Positions 22,441 through 35,077 of a stretch of DNA of 64,000 nt are shown in pieces. The position numbers and the translations under genes were made by a program. Source of the stretch: Acridotheres tristis (taxonomy: Eukaryota; Chordata; Aves; Passeriformes; Sturnidae). The stretch spans positions 1 through 64,000 of the forward strand of contig CM072892.1 of NCBI GenBank assembly GCA_037013685.1, in the 5' to 3' direction. Below the pieces are notes generated by a model that was not told the origin of the DNA, did not search any database, and saw only the letters and a program-made list of their open reading frames with translations. Numbering within the stretch: position 1 is the first letter of the stretch; every line of letters begins with the position of its first letter.

Positions 22441-25400
22441 TAATCAATAATCCTAATCAATAATTTTGGTTTTTTTTTTTTTTTTTGGATCGTGACACTT
22501 GGCACAGGAGGGACAGTGCCGGCACATCCCCTCCCCTGTAGAGCCCAGGGACAAGAGGTGCTCGCTGCCTTTTTTCCTTAGAAGCTCTCTGTGCATTTTG
22601 TCTTTCACTGTGTGTGACCACCTCCTTTCAAGGGCAAAGAAACTCGGCTGTCTTCCTGACTCACAGCTGCTTTTATTGCTAAGTTTTCTTTGAAAGAGAG
22701 ATGAGCAGCTGGAACACTGAACTCGGATGTTGCTGCTCTGCTGGAGAGAGGGGACTGGGGTGTGGAAGGAGTGAAGAACCCCCCAGCCAGTGTGGGGCTG
22801 CAGCTCTTACTCAGTCAGTCCTAAGCCATCTGTCAGGTGCAGCCTGGAGCAAGGCTGAGTGTGGGTGGCCATCAATACCCCATGGCTTACCAGTGAGGAA
22901 CTGGTGATACGGAGGCAGAAGGGAGGAAGGGGTCAGTTTTGGTGATGGGGAGGTGATGAGGGCACTGGGTACCTTCTGCCTTGCCATCAGAAGTGACTTT
23001 TCCTCTTCTGGTCATGCCACAGGCTCAGAACAATCATTCCCTGTCCAGTTAGGACTGAGCCTCGTTTGTGGAAATTGATGCTCTTCTGTGCTTCACTAGA
23101 AAACTGGTATTTTTTCTTTCCTTCGGGTTATATTTTACTTGTGTATGAATTCAGCTGTGTAATTGCATTCAAGTGTGCGGCCAGTGTGGCCACCTTTGTT
23201 TTCCTTTGATTCCTCGGGCAGTAGCAACTGCAGAATCCTATTCCAGGTGGCACTGGTTTCTATATTTCAATAACATATTTGTTCTTGATGCAGCACAGCA
23301 AGATAGCAGCCATGAGTTTCTAGAAGGGTTTAGGGGCGAGAGGCTGCAGGGCCAGGAGAGCAGCGATCATATCAGCAGGAGAAGGCTTTCTTACTTCTAT
23401 TTGTTGCATATCGGGCATAGGTAAGTGCAATGGGAGTGTTCTGTGACTGCAACCATAGCCTTTAATGCATCAAAAAGTAAAAGCGTTGTGTAGAAAGTGG
23501 GAGAAAACAACAGAGATTTAAAGAGTGTATAAGTGACTAACATAAGTAGATACAATAAAAGGTTAAACAAGGAATGCTAATGGGTAATACTGAGTGATAT
23601 ATCCTTAGACAAAATATTCCTGTTTTACTTTATGCTTGTGCACTTGGACTTTTTTAGGACTGGCTTTTTATTTAAACATTGCCTGATATGTGGTGTGTGT
23701 GACTTCGTTACTCAGTTTTGCTATGAAAGTCTGAAGACTTACGTGGATTTTACTACCGAACTTGCTGTTTTGCGAAGAATTCCACAGTACTCTGACAATC
23801 GAAGCCGGTAGTGACAGCAAATCGTGTCCAAAGAAAATGGCTTTATAAGCATATTCACACCACCACTGTTGTGGTGAGAGAAATTCCTTTGCTGAATGAT
23901 ACTTTAAAGAGTGTCCAAGGAAGGATCCGTATCTAGAAATAACATTTTATGATCTGAACCGACAGTTCGTTTACAGAACTCCACGTAAAACTTATGTAGC
24001 ATGAGGGTTTTTTTTTAATTGCAATATAACGGCTAGCTTGGGTTTTCAAACTTGTTTCTTAGATTACTGTGTTCTTCCTTCAGAAAAGTATTTCAAGAAA
24101 TACTTGCTTGCAGAGATTGCCTACTGAGATATTGCATATTTTCTTGGACTTCTTCATGCTGATATGGCATGAATTAGATATCAGTTTGTGGCTAAAATTT
24201 ACTGTGAAGAGCAGCTATATCCCAGTTTCAAACTCTGAGCAGTTACCAATGTGTTCCTTTGCTTACTGATTATTAAATCTATCATCTAAAATGTCATATA
24301 ACCTTTTGAAGTTATTTGTATTGATCTAATAATACAAGTGGAATAGCAACTATGAAAGGAGTGTCTGTATTATACTGGTTCTTGATTAGTAGATAGGCAG
24401 CAGTTCTTAAGCAATTAATATTTTAAATGTCTAATTGCATTACAAGAAAATTGTTGCATAGGGCTTTATATAACCTCCCATTGACTGTCATGGATATTTC
24501 TTTTGGTTTTAATCAAGTCCTTAACACACAAGGTTCAAATAGCAACTGGTTCTCACAGAGGTCCTGCTTTGTTTGTGGTGGCAAAATTTTCTTTTCCGCT
24601 AAAGCTGCAAAATCAGGCCCTGACACTCCAAGTTTAAAATTCTGGCCCTTACAGGAAGCTGCTGGGTTTCTATCTCATGTCTAGCCTGATGAACCCACCA
24701 TCCCTTCTAGCTGTGTGGTCTGTGGCCTTTAAGTGAATATCTGCTGCCAGGAGACAGTTCACCCAGTGAGACATGGTTCTAGCCCCCAGAAAAGCAGATA
24801 AGACGCACCTCGCTCATAAAGGTGATGCTTTGTGTTTTAGCATTACAGTCATTTGGGGGAGGGTTGTATTTTTTTTTTTAAGTGATAACTGTAAAAATAT
24901 CTCTGTTGTAAAAATACTTTTAAAGGTACAAAAATTGTCATATGATAATATATTTTTAAATATATATTCAAAGAGAGAGAACCAGGCAGCTATATATACA
25001 TATGTATATACTGAATTCATCTGCAACAGACTTGTCATTGAAAGAAATTCACTCAAAAGTCTGCCAAAACTAGATGAACTTGCAGGTCTCTTCAAATCTT
25101 GATGGTTCTGTGAAAAGCAGAATAGTTCAGTGCCGCTTATCTTTTAGTACAAATTGCAAATAAATCTTGAAATGTTTTTTATTCATTAAAAAGTTGCCTG
25201 AAATTGAATTTATAAATAACAATATATTTCAGACAAGTGAAATTCTCTCAGAATCAATTTCTTCTTTTCCTTCTTCCTATGATTAATATTTAATTATGTG
25301 ATTTTAAAATTGCTTAATTACTGAAAGCATTTTTGCTATAAAATAATTCCATTCCAGTAGAGCTGCAGTATTATTAAGAAGGGTATGTTTTCTTTTCTTT

Positions 25401-27567
25401 CCCCTCCAGGCTTGGAAATCTGATGAACTTTTTAAAAAGGAAGGCGCTTGCAAAATACGCCTTTCTTCACAAGGTAATGTAGTGTTTGCAGCCTCTTTAA
25501 TTTAAGAAAGTTTATAATCGTAAAGTGATCAAATGATTTGAAACAAAGTCCCTGGATTTCACTTTCGACCCTAAATGCTTTGATCTTTTTGTTACAGAAA
25601 AGCTGATCTTTATGCTTATAGGAAAGCTCTGTTTAGTAGAAGGATATTTTAATATCTTTTTTTTTTTTTTTTTTTTTTTGAGGAAAACCAGCAGAAGCAA
25701 AGTCTCTCAAATAGCAGGATAACACTGGAACAAAGTTTGCTTCATGATTCAATCTGATATGGCTGGAAGAAACAAGGAAAATCAGTACCTTTTTGTCTTT
25801 GCTGCTGGTTGTTCTGGCATTTCCTCACTGAGTCCTGAGGGTGTATTCTGTGACATTACAGGCAACATCCATCCTTGTCTCTTGGAAGTACCATCAGATA
25901 GATCATCAGCCAGAGACAGTAATCTCTGAACAACAATAAAACAGTGAGCTTGAATAACTCTATTTTTATATTATTTAAGACATGAAAGCAAAAGCAACTC
26001 ATGCAATAATCTGAACACCTTTTTCCCTAAAAAGAAATAAACATGATTATTTGTCACGCACCCCTCAATAGGTGTAGCTTCCAAACAGCTCAGAGTGGCA
26101 GAAAGTGCAATGAAGAAAACTGACAACTTCAGGTTGCACATTTTCCCTTCCAAACTTTCTGAAAAGAACAGTGATTCGAAACTGAAAGCTAACCCAAATA
26201 CTCTTCAGCACATCCTATCACCGATGCCCATTCTGTCCTAAATCAAGAGCAACTAGTCTTTTTCACAGGCTAGAGTGAGAAAAATAATCCCTTCAAGTTT
26301 AGTGACACAATTCAGTTTCAGAAATATAGCTCTCAGCAGTAAATGCTCATTTTCCATCCAGTAGTTTTAGTCCTATCCCTTATCTCTGGTTTGCGTTTCC
26401 TGACATATCCCAGTCTCAAATTCTGGTCCCCAGTGCAGTTTACTTTAAAGCTGTCTTAGTCTTTTCCTGAAAAAATGCTCTTGATTAATAATAGGGGATA
26501 TAGTGCTTTTCTAAAGGCGCATCTTTTGCACTGCAGGTAAAGTAAGAAAAAAGGCAAAGTATTTACCTTTTTGTGGTCACAGATCTAACTGGAGAAGCCA
26601 GCAAGCCCTCTTGGTTAGCAGGAAGTGCGCATGCAACAATTGCACGCTTGCATCTGGCTCTGGAGTATCCTTCTCCCTCTTCCTTTCTGGCAAGTCTCAC
26701 GACTCTTATATATCCTCGACACCTTTCTCAGCTCTGACATCAGGCAGCACAGAGAGACTGTCGTTAATTCCAATCCCTACAGACAGAAAGTGCCCCGGAG
26801 AGGAGCAGAGGCAGGTGGGTCGTTATTGCACTAGTACATCAGTAAATATTCTCCTGCTGTATGCAGACTGCCCTCGTGAAGGTACTGCAAGAGCATATTG
26901 CACATCAGAAATGTAGCCTCAGTTTTGCAGCTCTGATAAGCTGCTGTGGTTATATTCCCTGTGGGTGTTTTCGTGGGCTAAATAAGGTAACAAAAGTCAC
27001 AAAGAAAGCCAGAGCAAATGAAACGCCAGGCCACTGGTAATTGAAATACAAGAAAACATGTCTCAGAAAAGATGGAAAAGTTAAAGTTGTGGAGGTTTGC
27101 TGTATAATATAGATAGAAAGCAAAGGATAAAAGCTGTATGACGAATAAGAAAAGAGTGAAAATTATTTAAATTGACAGATAGAGTTCTCATTCAGGGTAA
27201 CACGGTAGAAATCATGGACATTTTTCAGTCAAGTTTAAATGTCAATGAAAATTCTGTCGCTATGAATGTAAAATCTCATATTTTAAAAACTAGGTGGATT
27301 TGTCATGAGTGAAAATTGAGTCAATTAATGCTTTTCAGTAGGCAAAGACTAGGATTAAAAAGCCAGGAAATGTCAGAAAAGCCAGAAAACGTGCAAATTT
27401 ATTTCTCTAGTATGCATAGAGTATGGTTGAGGGAAAAATGTACAGCTTTTAATAGACTAAATCCAGTGTTGATGAAATATCTAATTGCAGATTTCCAAGG
27501 ATACAGATTAGAACCATTTACCTCTGATTTCAGTGGAAATTAGGCAAATCACTCCCCCCCCCCCCCC
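22441..27567. other. AT-rich region upstream of the RPGRIP1L-like exons
   Basis: Poly-T runs lie near 22466-22486 and 25659-25680. Two segments have exon-like borders but no recognisable protein: one before the donor ATAG|GTAAGT at 23420, and a 64-bp segment at 25410-25473 with TCCAG and AAG|GTAATG. I looked for the N-terminal RPGRIP1L exons expected here and did not find them. Confidence 0.45.
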
Positions 27568-28002
27568 GAAGTGTGAGAGCTGGAATCCTTCTGCAGTGGA
27601 CTTAATTTTCTTTTCCTCCTCTCTTTCAGGACATGGAAAATCACGACACTGCTGCTGTCTTTGCCAAGAGCTGTGGTGTTTGAGCAGCCAAAGCCCAGAG
27701 GCTTCAGCACCAGAGGTCTGTGCTGGAGGGCTCCTGGTGCTGCCCGTGCTGGGGGGTAAGTCAGAGGATGCAGGGTTCCTCTTTGCCTCCCTGCTGGGAT
27801 TAACTGCCATGGGAATGTGGATCTGGGTGAAACTCCAGCTCTCCTGGTGTTCAGGGGTGCAAGGTCTGAGGGACTGTGCTTACCCCGTGGCTTTCCAGTT
27901 CAGCAGGAACAAGAGGAAATGGGGTGCCAGAGCCGTGTCCCCTCAGGCTGTGTTTCCCTCTGAGGACAGACAGAGAGTCTGGGCTGAGGTGAGATTCCTG
28001 GG
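27568..28002 (+). repeat. 435-bp duplicated segment, copy A
   Basis: This is nearly identical (about 95% or better by eye) and equal in length to 39641-40075. It starts right after a C14 run (27554-27567). Inside are an acceptor-like CTCTCTTTCAG, about 125 bp beginning GACATGGAAAATCACGAC, and a donor-like GGG|GTAAGTC. An ATG in it opens only 16 codons before TGA, so if it is an exon it is non-coding or decayed. It could be a segmental duplication or two copies of an unrecognised dispersed repeat. Confidence 0.8.
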
Positions 28003-28319
28003 AGTAATGGTGTTTTGCTTTTGAGAAACCATTGGTGCTAATGGATTAGAAGGAGGATACTTGTAATGCAGCATATAAAGAAAACATGAACAGTGTTTTG
28101 GTGAGGTTCTGCTAAACATTTTTCTGTCCACAGAAACATCTGAGAGCTTGTGTCACGCTTTCATAGCAATTTCAACGTATAAGCCTCTCCTATGATATAT
28201 GTTAATAAGAAATACAGATTTTGCTGAATACTTAAATGTTTGGCTAACTTGAGTACTCTTCTTTTTTTTTTTTTTTTTTTAAGTACTGGTTTTGGAATGT
28301 AGGATGCTTGTACTTGCAG

Positions 28320-28463
28320 GGAGACTGTCGTTGAGTCCCAGAGGAAACAAATTGAGGAACTAGATCGTGCCAGAGAGATTCTTGGGAGTCAACTAAGAAA
28401 GAAAGAAAAAGAAATTGAAGAATCCACCCTACGGCTGAAAGAGCAGGGTACAGCAAGCCAAAG
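28320..28463 (+). CDS. RPGRIP1L: RPGRIP1L-like exon i (coiled coil)
   Basis: TACTTGCAG precedes and AG|GTATTG follows. The first base completes a codon from a previous exon, and the exon ends two bases into an Arg codon that the next exon completes. It encodes 47 full codons including ESQRKQIEELDRAREI and RKKEKEIEESTLRLKEQ, a charged heptad pattern. From memory of the family this matches the N-terminal coiled-coil region of RPGRIP1L, a transition-zone scaffold at the base of primary cilia, better than the paralogue RPGRIP1. The preceding exon was not found in the window. Confidence 0.7.
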
Positions 28464-29720
28464 GTATTGTGAAAAATTAAAATCTCCATCGTGGAAGCAT
28501 TAGAAGTCCTATGTCATAATGTCTGTAGGTAGCTGTGGAAGTTACTCCTCCTCTAAAGAAATATGGGCCTTATTAATTTTTGTCCGATTGGTGAAACCAA
28601 GTCATAAAATGTTTGGCCAACTAGCATGGATAATTCTAAGCAAAGAAAAAGTTAGAATAATGTGTTCTGATGTCTTTTCATAAATAAACAAAAAGGTTGT
28701 AATTACTATTTTAAAGAAATCTTTTCCAGCTGATGGAGGTTCAATTGAAGTTCAAGTTATAAAATTTTAATCACCTATTTTTCCTTCACTCTAATTCTTA
28801 ATCAAATTTTAGGTGTAGGTTCTTAGCAGACAATTCAATGTTCACTAATAGTCAATAATTTGGAGTCTACACATAGTAGAAAAATGCTGTTGTGTTGCAG
28901 CAAATGTTGAGATAAATGAAAGTCTTTAACATTGCTTTGGTATTAGAGAACAGCATTACTTTATTTACATACTGAGCTGTTCTCCAGATGTCTAAGCTTT
29001 GTAGCCCCTTCACTTGCTGCAGCATGGCATTGTGACAATTTGCCTAGCATGTCTGAAATAGACAAATATTGGAAGAGAAACTGCCTTTTCAGATATTGAA
29101 AATTTATTCTGATTTTATCATAATTTATATTAATAAAAATCCCAATTATCTTCTGCTCTCATACTTGTGGAAGTAATGGGGTTTAGTTGCACTGTTTGAA
29201 GTAAGGAAAAACACCTAAGTAGATACTTTTTAAAATTTTTAATTACTCTAAATGTCCTTTCTAATAAGCAGTACAGGCTCAATTTAATCTTAGAATTGTA
29301 AGGTATCTGCATTGATATTAAATGATTTTCATGTAATTCGGACACACCTGCAGCTTGTTTGAATACCAGACTTAAGATGTTATAGTCTAAATTGCTAACT
29401 GACATTTTCTTTACAGCATTTGATAGATGGAAACTTCACAAAATAGTATACTACTGGCACCAAATACTTTGGGTGGTGGGAGAGAGGGAAAACAATCTCT
29501 TTAGGCAGAGGATTGGGGTTTTTTTTCTGTCATATAGACTTTTATACAATAAACAAAGACGTATATGTATTGCTTGAAGTTGCTGTGTCGTCAAACAGTA
29601 GAATGTTTATTTATCTAAACTCTCGAGTATGAGTTATATAAGAACAAATTAATTTGGGTATTACACACTACATCTTCTTCAAAGTATGTGTTTATGATGC
29701 ATTTCTTTTTAATTTTGAAG

Positions 29721-29826
29721 GCTAAACATTCAGGACAATGTGGAAATGATCAAGGTCCGTAAACAGCTGGCTGAGAAAACCAATGCTCTTTCAGCAATGG
29801 AAGGAAAATTTCTCCAGCTTCAAGAG
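29721..29826 (+). CDS. RPGRIP1L: RPGRIP1L-like exon ii (coiled coil)
   Basis: TTTTGAAG precedes and CAAGAG|GTAATT follows. The first base G completes the Arg split with the previous exon, and the exon ends in phase 0. It encodes [15 protein letters not shown] and [17 protein letters not shown]. The NVEMIK and LSAMEGKF blocks are the most recognisable RPGRIP1L segments. There are no stops or frameshifts. The intron to exon iii is about 2.06 kb. Confidence 0.75.
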
Positions 29827-31889
29827 GTAATTGCAATTTGATCAGTAACATTCCCATAGTCTTATCACATAAGCATGCTAAACAGAAGAAAAATTATACA
29901 CAGTTCTTAATTCTAACTCAATACTGAATACATTAAAATGAACGACATCCTACATTACATTCAAATTGCTCCAGATGGAGTAGGGACTTTTAGTCTTAAT
30001 CTCTCTTTTTTTTTTTCAGCAGGGTCTGGCAGGTCTTGGTGATTTCATCTGCAAAGTCATACCAAGCAGATTATGAAGAATGAACTGAGTTGTCTAGCTA
30101 TGGAAAGAGATCTCTGATCATTTAGAGAGAGGACTTTGACTTAGATGTGCTCATTTGCCAAAAAGGGGTACCAAGCCCCCTCCACTTTATTTTTCTTTGC
30201 TGAAGTTTGGGCAGTTTGGCTCTTCTGTTCTGACATTAGGATTTAACCTCTGCTCCTGTGTTCATGGAAATTATTTTAGAGGGCTATTTTAAGTAATACT
30301 TTTCCTTATAAAAAGAGCAATTTTATGAAAATATCTCCAGAATGTGCAATTCCATGGTGGATTACCTAGTGGTTTTAATTATACAGCTTTTTTCTGATTT
30401 TTCCTGTATGCATTTGGAGAACTGCATGTGCAAACAGAGGTGGTATGATAATACCTTGGCAATGGAGGAGCTCCTGTAAGTAGGAATCCTAACTGCCATA
30501 GAGCTTTATAAAGTATTCGACCTTGTGAAGTGGAAGCGCTGAGTATCCTTATAAAGTCCTACTTGTGTGTGCTTATTGTTAGCGTGCTAAATAACACTTG
30601 GGCCATGAGATTTTTGTTGGATTCCTTTTCTTGCCCATGTTTGTTTCTGCATTTTGTTCTGCTTTGCCTCCCTCCCCTTCAGTGTATTTCCTGTATCTTC
30701 TCTGCAAAACTGAGAGAAGATTTAACCTGGCTTTTTTTGACTTCTTTCTCTTTAAGAAATCTAAAATCTAAAATTTAGATTTTGACTAGTTTGACTCTAG
30801 AATTTAGAGCTAAATTCTCTCTATTTGTAACTATAAATAAATAGTTATAAAAAGAGCTATAAAAATAGCTCTATTTCTTTTTCCTAGACGGACTGCTAAT
30901 ATTGTTTATTCTCTGTGATTTTTATCTTCCTGAGAAATGAGATACAAAAGGCTGAAGATCAAGTTGGTGACTGATTTTTCATGGGTTTTTTGTTTATTTC
31001 CACTCTGGTCAGACTGCAATGTGAATGTAAACGATTCTTACAGGATTAACATTTAGCTTCTCCATTTAACTACTTTGTAGGAATATTGTATGGAAAAAAT
31101 GAAGCTAACTTCTTTCTATCTAAAAGCATTAAACATGAACTATATTCACGTATGTATTGGCATAAATTCTCATCCACTTTTATTTTATTAAACAGGAGTG
31201 GGCTTTCAACTATTGTGTCTCAAATCATAATTAGAATGAGATTTACATTAGAATTTTTAATGAATGAGGGTTAATTACAGGATTGTGGAATGTAGGCAGT
31301 ACAATATTAACTAATGTTCTGGAAATAGAGGCTCTATCAGCATCCTTCATTTAATTTTAAAATTGGTTAAATTTGCCTTACTATAATCCATCAAAGTAAA
31401 TGAAAATATAAAGGAAATCAGAAGTCCCATATTTAAGTTCTTCTAGCTGGGAAATAGAGCTGAATGCGTGAGGATTGCGAAAGAATTATATCTACAATTG
31501 TGTGTATATGTGTAAGTATAAGGATTTGTGTGTGTGTGTGTGTGTATATGTACATATAAATATAAGGGTTAAAAGAGCTGTGGCAAGCTCTATGATTAGC
31601 ATAGATGTGGACAACACTTTTGGTTAGCATGTCTAACCACTATAACCACAGCAAAATCTTTTAATTGCTTTAGAGATTTATCTCTTTGTCATTTTCATAA
31701 TAAGTAAACTGAGGATTTAATGTTACGAGGGCAACCAGGTCATCTTCTGCTGGCCATGGGAAGTGAAAGTTACTTTCAGTTACTTACTGACATTTTCTCA
31801 ATGGCACCTTGAGAGCCCCCTGTAGAAATACACAGTCTGGGAACATTCTGCTAGGTCTGATTTTGATACTCCTTCCTTCCTTTTCACAG

Positions 31890-32036
31890 AACCTAAAGAA
31901 TTTGAAGACCAGCCATGATGCTTTATTAGCAAAAGGTGATGAACTGAATGTTCAGCTTAAAGAGGAGCGGTTAAAGTGCTTCCTTCTTCAAAACGAATTG
32001 CAGTCGGTAACTATTTCAAACAGAAGGACAGAAGAG
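31890..32036 (+). CDS. RPGRIP1L: RPGRIP1L-like exon iii (coiled coil)
   Basis: A good acceptor (CCTTCCTTTTCACAG) and the donor GAAGAG|GTGAGA enclose 49 codons in phase 0-0. The peptide includes TSHDALLAKGDELNVQLKEE and LQSVTISNRRTEE, again matching the RPGRIP1L order SHDAL..GDEL..QLKE.RLKC. The frame is intact. Confidence 0.75.
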
Positions 32037-32863
32037 GTGAGATTGTGTTCAAGAGATCTTGAATCTGCTTGAGGTACATATAGATAAGGGAAGAGTTAAT
32101 GATAGGATACTTGTGGAAATGTGAATAGATGTTTCAAGCACATTTAGAAGACTGACCTAGTGATACATATACTAGTGATATATATACTTTTATTCCATTA
32201 AAAAGAAAAAACAGGGGCTGCTGCTTGCATTTGCTACAATAGCAACCACACCTGATCCCTGTGCCCCATAGTCACTGCACCAGCGTTTGGACAGTATTTG
32301 AGGTTAAAGCATAGGATTTCATGTCAGTTCTGATACTGAACAAGTGGTTTATTAAGTGAAAGAAAATCATACTTGATTTATTGATGATACTTTTTTAGTG
32401 TTCTTTCAAAGTGATTTAGTTCCAGTACAGTGTAGTCTTATATATGATTTAGCAGTTCAAATCAGTTACTTCTGTTTCTTTGTCTAGCGGCTCTCAGACT
32501 AATGTCACCCACGCTTAGGGCTAAAAGTCAAGTGGTTTATTCTTCATTCTCTTCAACGCATGAGGAGGAAGAGTCTGCAAGCCTATTTGCTTTTCTGTTA
32601 CATTTTGTAGTTAGTTTAGTTTTACTACCTGGTTTACCTATTTTAAATGTATATTGCATGAATCAAGTTTGCCAAGATTATCTCATAGATGCTTTCTCCA
32701 AACCTTTAAACTATTGTAACACACGTAGATATCTTCTTGTATCTCATAGCTTTAAAGTTACGTCCTGCTTTAGTGAATACTTTGAAAACGAGGATATGTT
32801 GTTTATAATGTCAGTAATACACTTAGACTTTTAGATTTTTGCATTATTTTGCACGTATACCCT
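32037..32863. other. Intron between RPGRIP1L-like exons iii and iv (left part)
   Basis: AT-rich intronic sequence. A 110-codon open frame near 32.5-32.8 kb is hydrophobic and has no family match. Confidence 0.5.
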
Positions 32864-33003
32864 GAGATTGGCTCTGTTGGTTAGAGCAGCAGGATGCTAA
32901 TACTGCCAAAGTTGTGGGTTCAATCCCCCAATGGGCCATTCACTTAACAGGTGGACTTGATCCTTGTGGATCCTTTCCAACTCAGAATATTCTGTGATTC
33001 TGA
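32864..33003 (+). mobile_element. tRNA-Ile-derived SINE with CR1-like tail
   Basis: The 5' half (32864-32938) folds as a tRNA-like sequence resembling tRNA-Ile: a TGGCTCTGTTGGTTAGAGC box A region, GGTTCAATCC box B at 32917-32926, and a GGGCCA end. The 3' half resembles the CR1 LINE 3' end (GGACTTGATCCTTGTGGATC, CTGTGATTCTGA), as expected of a SINE copied by CR1 machinery. This composition is that of the songbird SINE first described in zebra finch. It lies in the intron just before exon iv, in the same orientation as the gene. Confidence 0.85.
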
Positions 33004-33125
33004 TTTTGTATAAAAAGAAATAACAGCTTGACAATGCCTACAAATAATTAACTATTTGTCTTCACACATTCATAGTAATTTCCTTTTGTGCTGTACATCA
33101 AATGAAACTTCCTTCTTCATTTTAG

Positions 33126-33199
33126 TTACAGGAAAGAATAAATGATCTAGAAAAAGAGAATGAGCTCTTGAAAGAAAACTATGATAAGCTGCATAACAG
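33126..33199 (+). CDS. RPGRIP1L: RPGRIP1L-like exon iv (coiled coil)
   Basis: TTCATTTTAG precedes and AACAG|GTAAGT, a consensus donor, follows. It encodes LQERINDLEKENELLKENYD and KLHN, then two bases of the next codon. INDLEKE.ELLKENYDKL is a hallmark block of the RPGRIP1 family. The strong donor implies a following exon with phase 2, but none with the expected sequence is visible over the remaining 30 kb. This may be the break point of a partial duplication, or the next exon lies beyond a very long intron. Confidence 0.75.
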
Positions 33200-34541
33200 G
33201 TAAGTTATGGCTTCTGTATATAAAAAATTAGGTTCCTGTCCTGTTGAATCGGTCGTCATACACTGTGTGCTGGAAAGTGCACATTGAGTGTTTGTGCACA
33301 TGTGTCAGTGTCTTCGTGCTCCAGTTTATCCTGTCGGTAAGGGGATATGGAAACATTCATGGTATACTCGGCCTGTATTTCATCTGTCCTGTTGTTCTAG
33401 TACTCTTGAAACAGTAGGTTACTGCTTTCAAAAATGTAATTAAAAATAAGTAGGGGTCACTTTAATTTGATCATAAATGAAAGAAGCTCTTACTTGAATT
33501 TCTCATTATTTTCTTTAGAGTTATTCTTGAAAGAAGAATACATCTAGGTTGATATATATTACTTTGGGTTTATTTTGGGTCTCAGGATTGTTTCTTGGGT
33601 TCTTTTTTTTTTTAACAAAGGGGTGTTTGAATTTTTTTCTTAAGTTCTTCCAGCACTTCACAGTGAACCTTTATAAAGTCTGCTATTTGACAGCTTTTCC
33701 ACTAATTATTTTTGAGGTGTGTTTTGTGTGTTTCGTGTCTTTTGTAATAGCTATAATTTAATTTCTACTGATACAGAAAAGAAGTAGTTCTAGCCAACTG
33801 CCACAAGCATATGAAAGAAAAAAATTGCCATTAAATTACCTTTTCCTTTATTATGAAACTGATTTTTTTCACGAAAGAGGGTTAGGTAATAAGACATGTC
33901 TTAATAATTGCCTGGGAAAGTAGGTAAAATGCTTGACATCCTTTCTTGTCTAGAAATTATTTAGTCTCTTTAAGTGTTTGGCTTGTCAGTGTGATGTCTG
34001 TCAAAAAAATAGCAATGATTAAACACAATGTGAGTGATACCAAATTTTGTTTATAGTATTCTTACAATATTTCTTATGCTTCTTGTACTGTTTGTGGTGA
34101 AATTAAAAATTACAGGAGTGGAAAATGATGAGTGCAAATAACTTAAAACAGTTTTTTACTCATAAAATATATAAATATATTATATATATTATATATATTA
34201 TATAATCACAATACTCAAGAGTTTTATTTAGGGGAAGTTGATCAGTTGTCTGTTACTTAAGTTCATTGTTGTAGATTTCTCCAAAATTTGATCATGTTAT
34301 AAATATTTTTGATTGTGATTTCTTTTTCTCTTTTATCATTATGCAGAAAAGTAACGCTAACAAATCAACGTATATTTCTGTCCTACTTAAGTCACTGAGA
34401 ATTTAAGAAGATATTTAACTAAATAAATTTAAATATGCTTCTGTTACTATGCAGTAACCTATGATATGGCTATTTTTTAATCTAAAATTTCATATAGTCC
34501 CATTTAAATGTTGATTCACGTTTCATCATTGCAACCGTCAT
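33200..34541. other. AT-rich sequence, no gene recognised
   Basis: Low-complexity AT sequence including an ATATATT tract near 34165-34203. Nothing resembling the next RPGRIP1L exon is seen. Confidence 0.5.
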
Positions 34542-35077
34542 TGTGGTTTAACCCCAGCCAGCCCCCAAGCCCCTCGCAGCTCTTGCTCACTCCCCCACCA
34601 GCAGACTGGGGAGAGATTTGAAAGAGTAAAAGCTAGAAAAACTGTGCAGTGATACAAAGACAGTTAAATTGGGAAAGCAAAAGCCATCTGCACAAGGAAA
34701 GCAAAAGAAGGAATTAATTTCTGGCTATTTCCAGGGGCAGGCAAGTGTTCCACACCTTCAGGGCTCCATCAAACATAACAGTGACTTGGGAGGACAAGCA
34801 TCATCACTCCAAATGTCCCCCCTTTCTCCTCCTTCCTCTTACTTTATGCAGTAGAAAATATTCCTTGGATCTGCTCTCCCAGCTGTGTCGCCTCCCAGTT
34901 TCCCACATGCCCCCAGCTCTCGGCCCAGGACAGCAGTATGGAAACCAGAGAAGGCCCTGCTCAAGCAGTAACAAAAACGTCTCTGTATTATCACTGTGTT
35001 CAGCACAAATCCAAAACACAGCCCCCTGCCAATCACTAGGAAAAAGAATTACTTCTGCCTCAGCCAAAACCAGGGCA
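34542..35077 (+). mobile_element. ERVL-type solo LTR
   Basis: It begins TGTGGTTTAACCCCAGCC, the characteristic start of a common avian ERV LTR group, and ends ...CCAGGGCA. Internal blocks such as GTGACTTGGGAGGACAAGCA and CTCCAAATGTC recur in the LTR-like segment at 61.4 kb. No target duplication was found at the borders given, so either border may be slightly off. Confidence 0.65.

Noticed and set aside
23281..23425. Exon ending ATAG|GTAAGT
   Set aside because: The acceptor is weak, and the peptide matches neither RPGRIP1L nor any family I know.
25410..25473. 64-bp exon-like segment with TCCAG and AAG|GTAATG
   Set aside because: Neither of its two open frames ends in the phase required by the RPGRIP1L-like exon at 28320 and the peptide is not recognised, so it is only noted.
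26755..26768. GAGACTGTCGTT also found at the start of RPGRIP1L-like exon i
   Set aside because: A shared word this short is expected by chance in 64 kb, and similarity does not extend.
32864..32938. tRNA-Ile gene
   Set aside because: The anticodon arm and ends are degenerate and a CR1-like tail follows directly, so this is the head of a SINE, not a tRNA gene.
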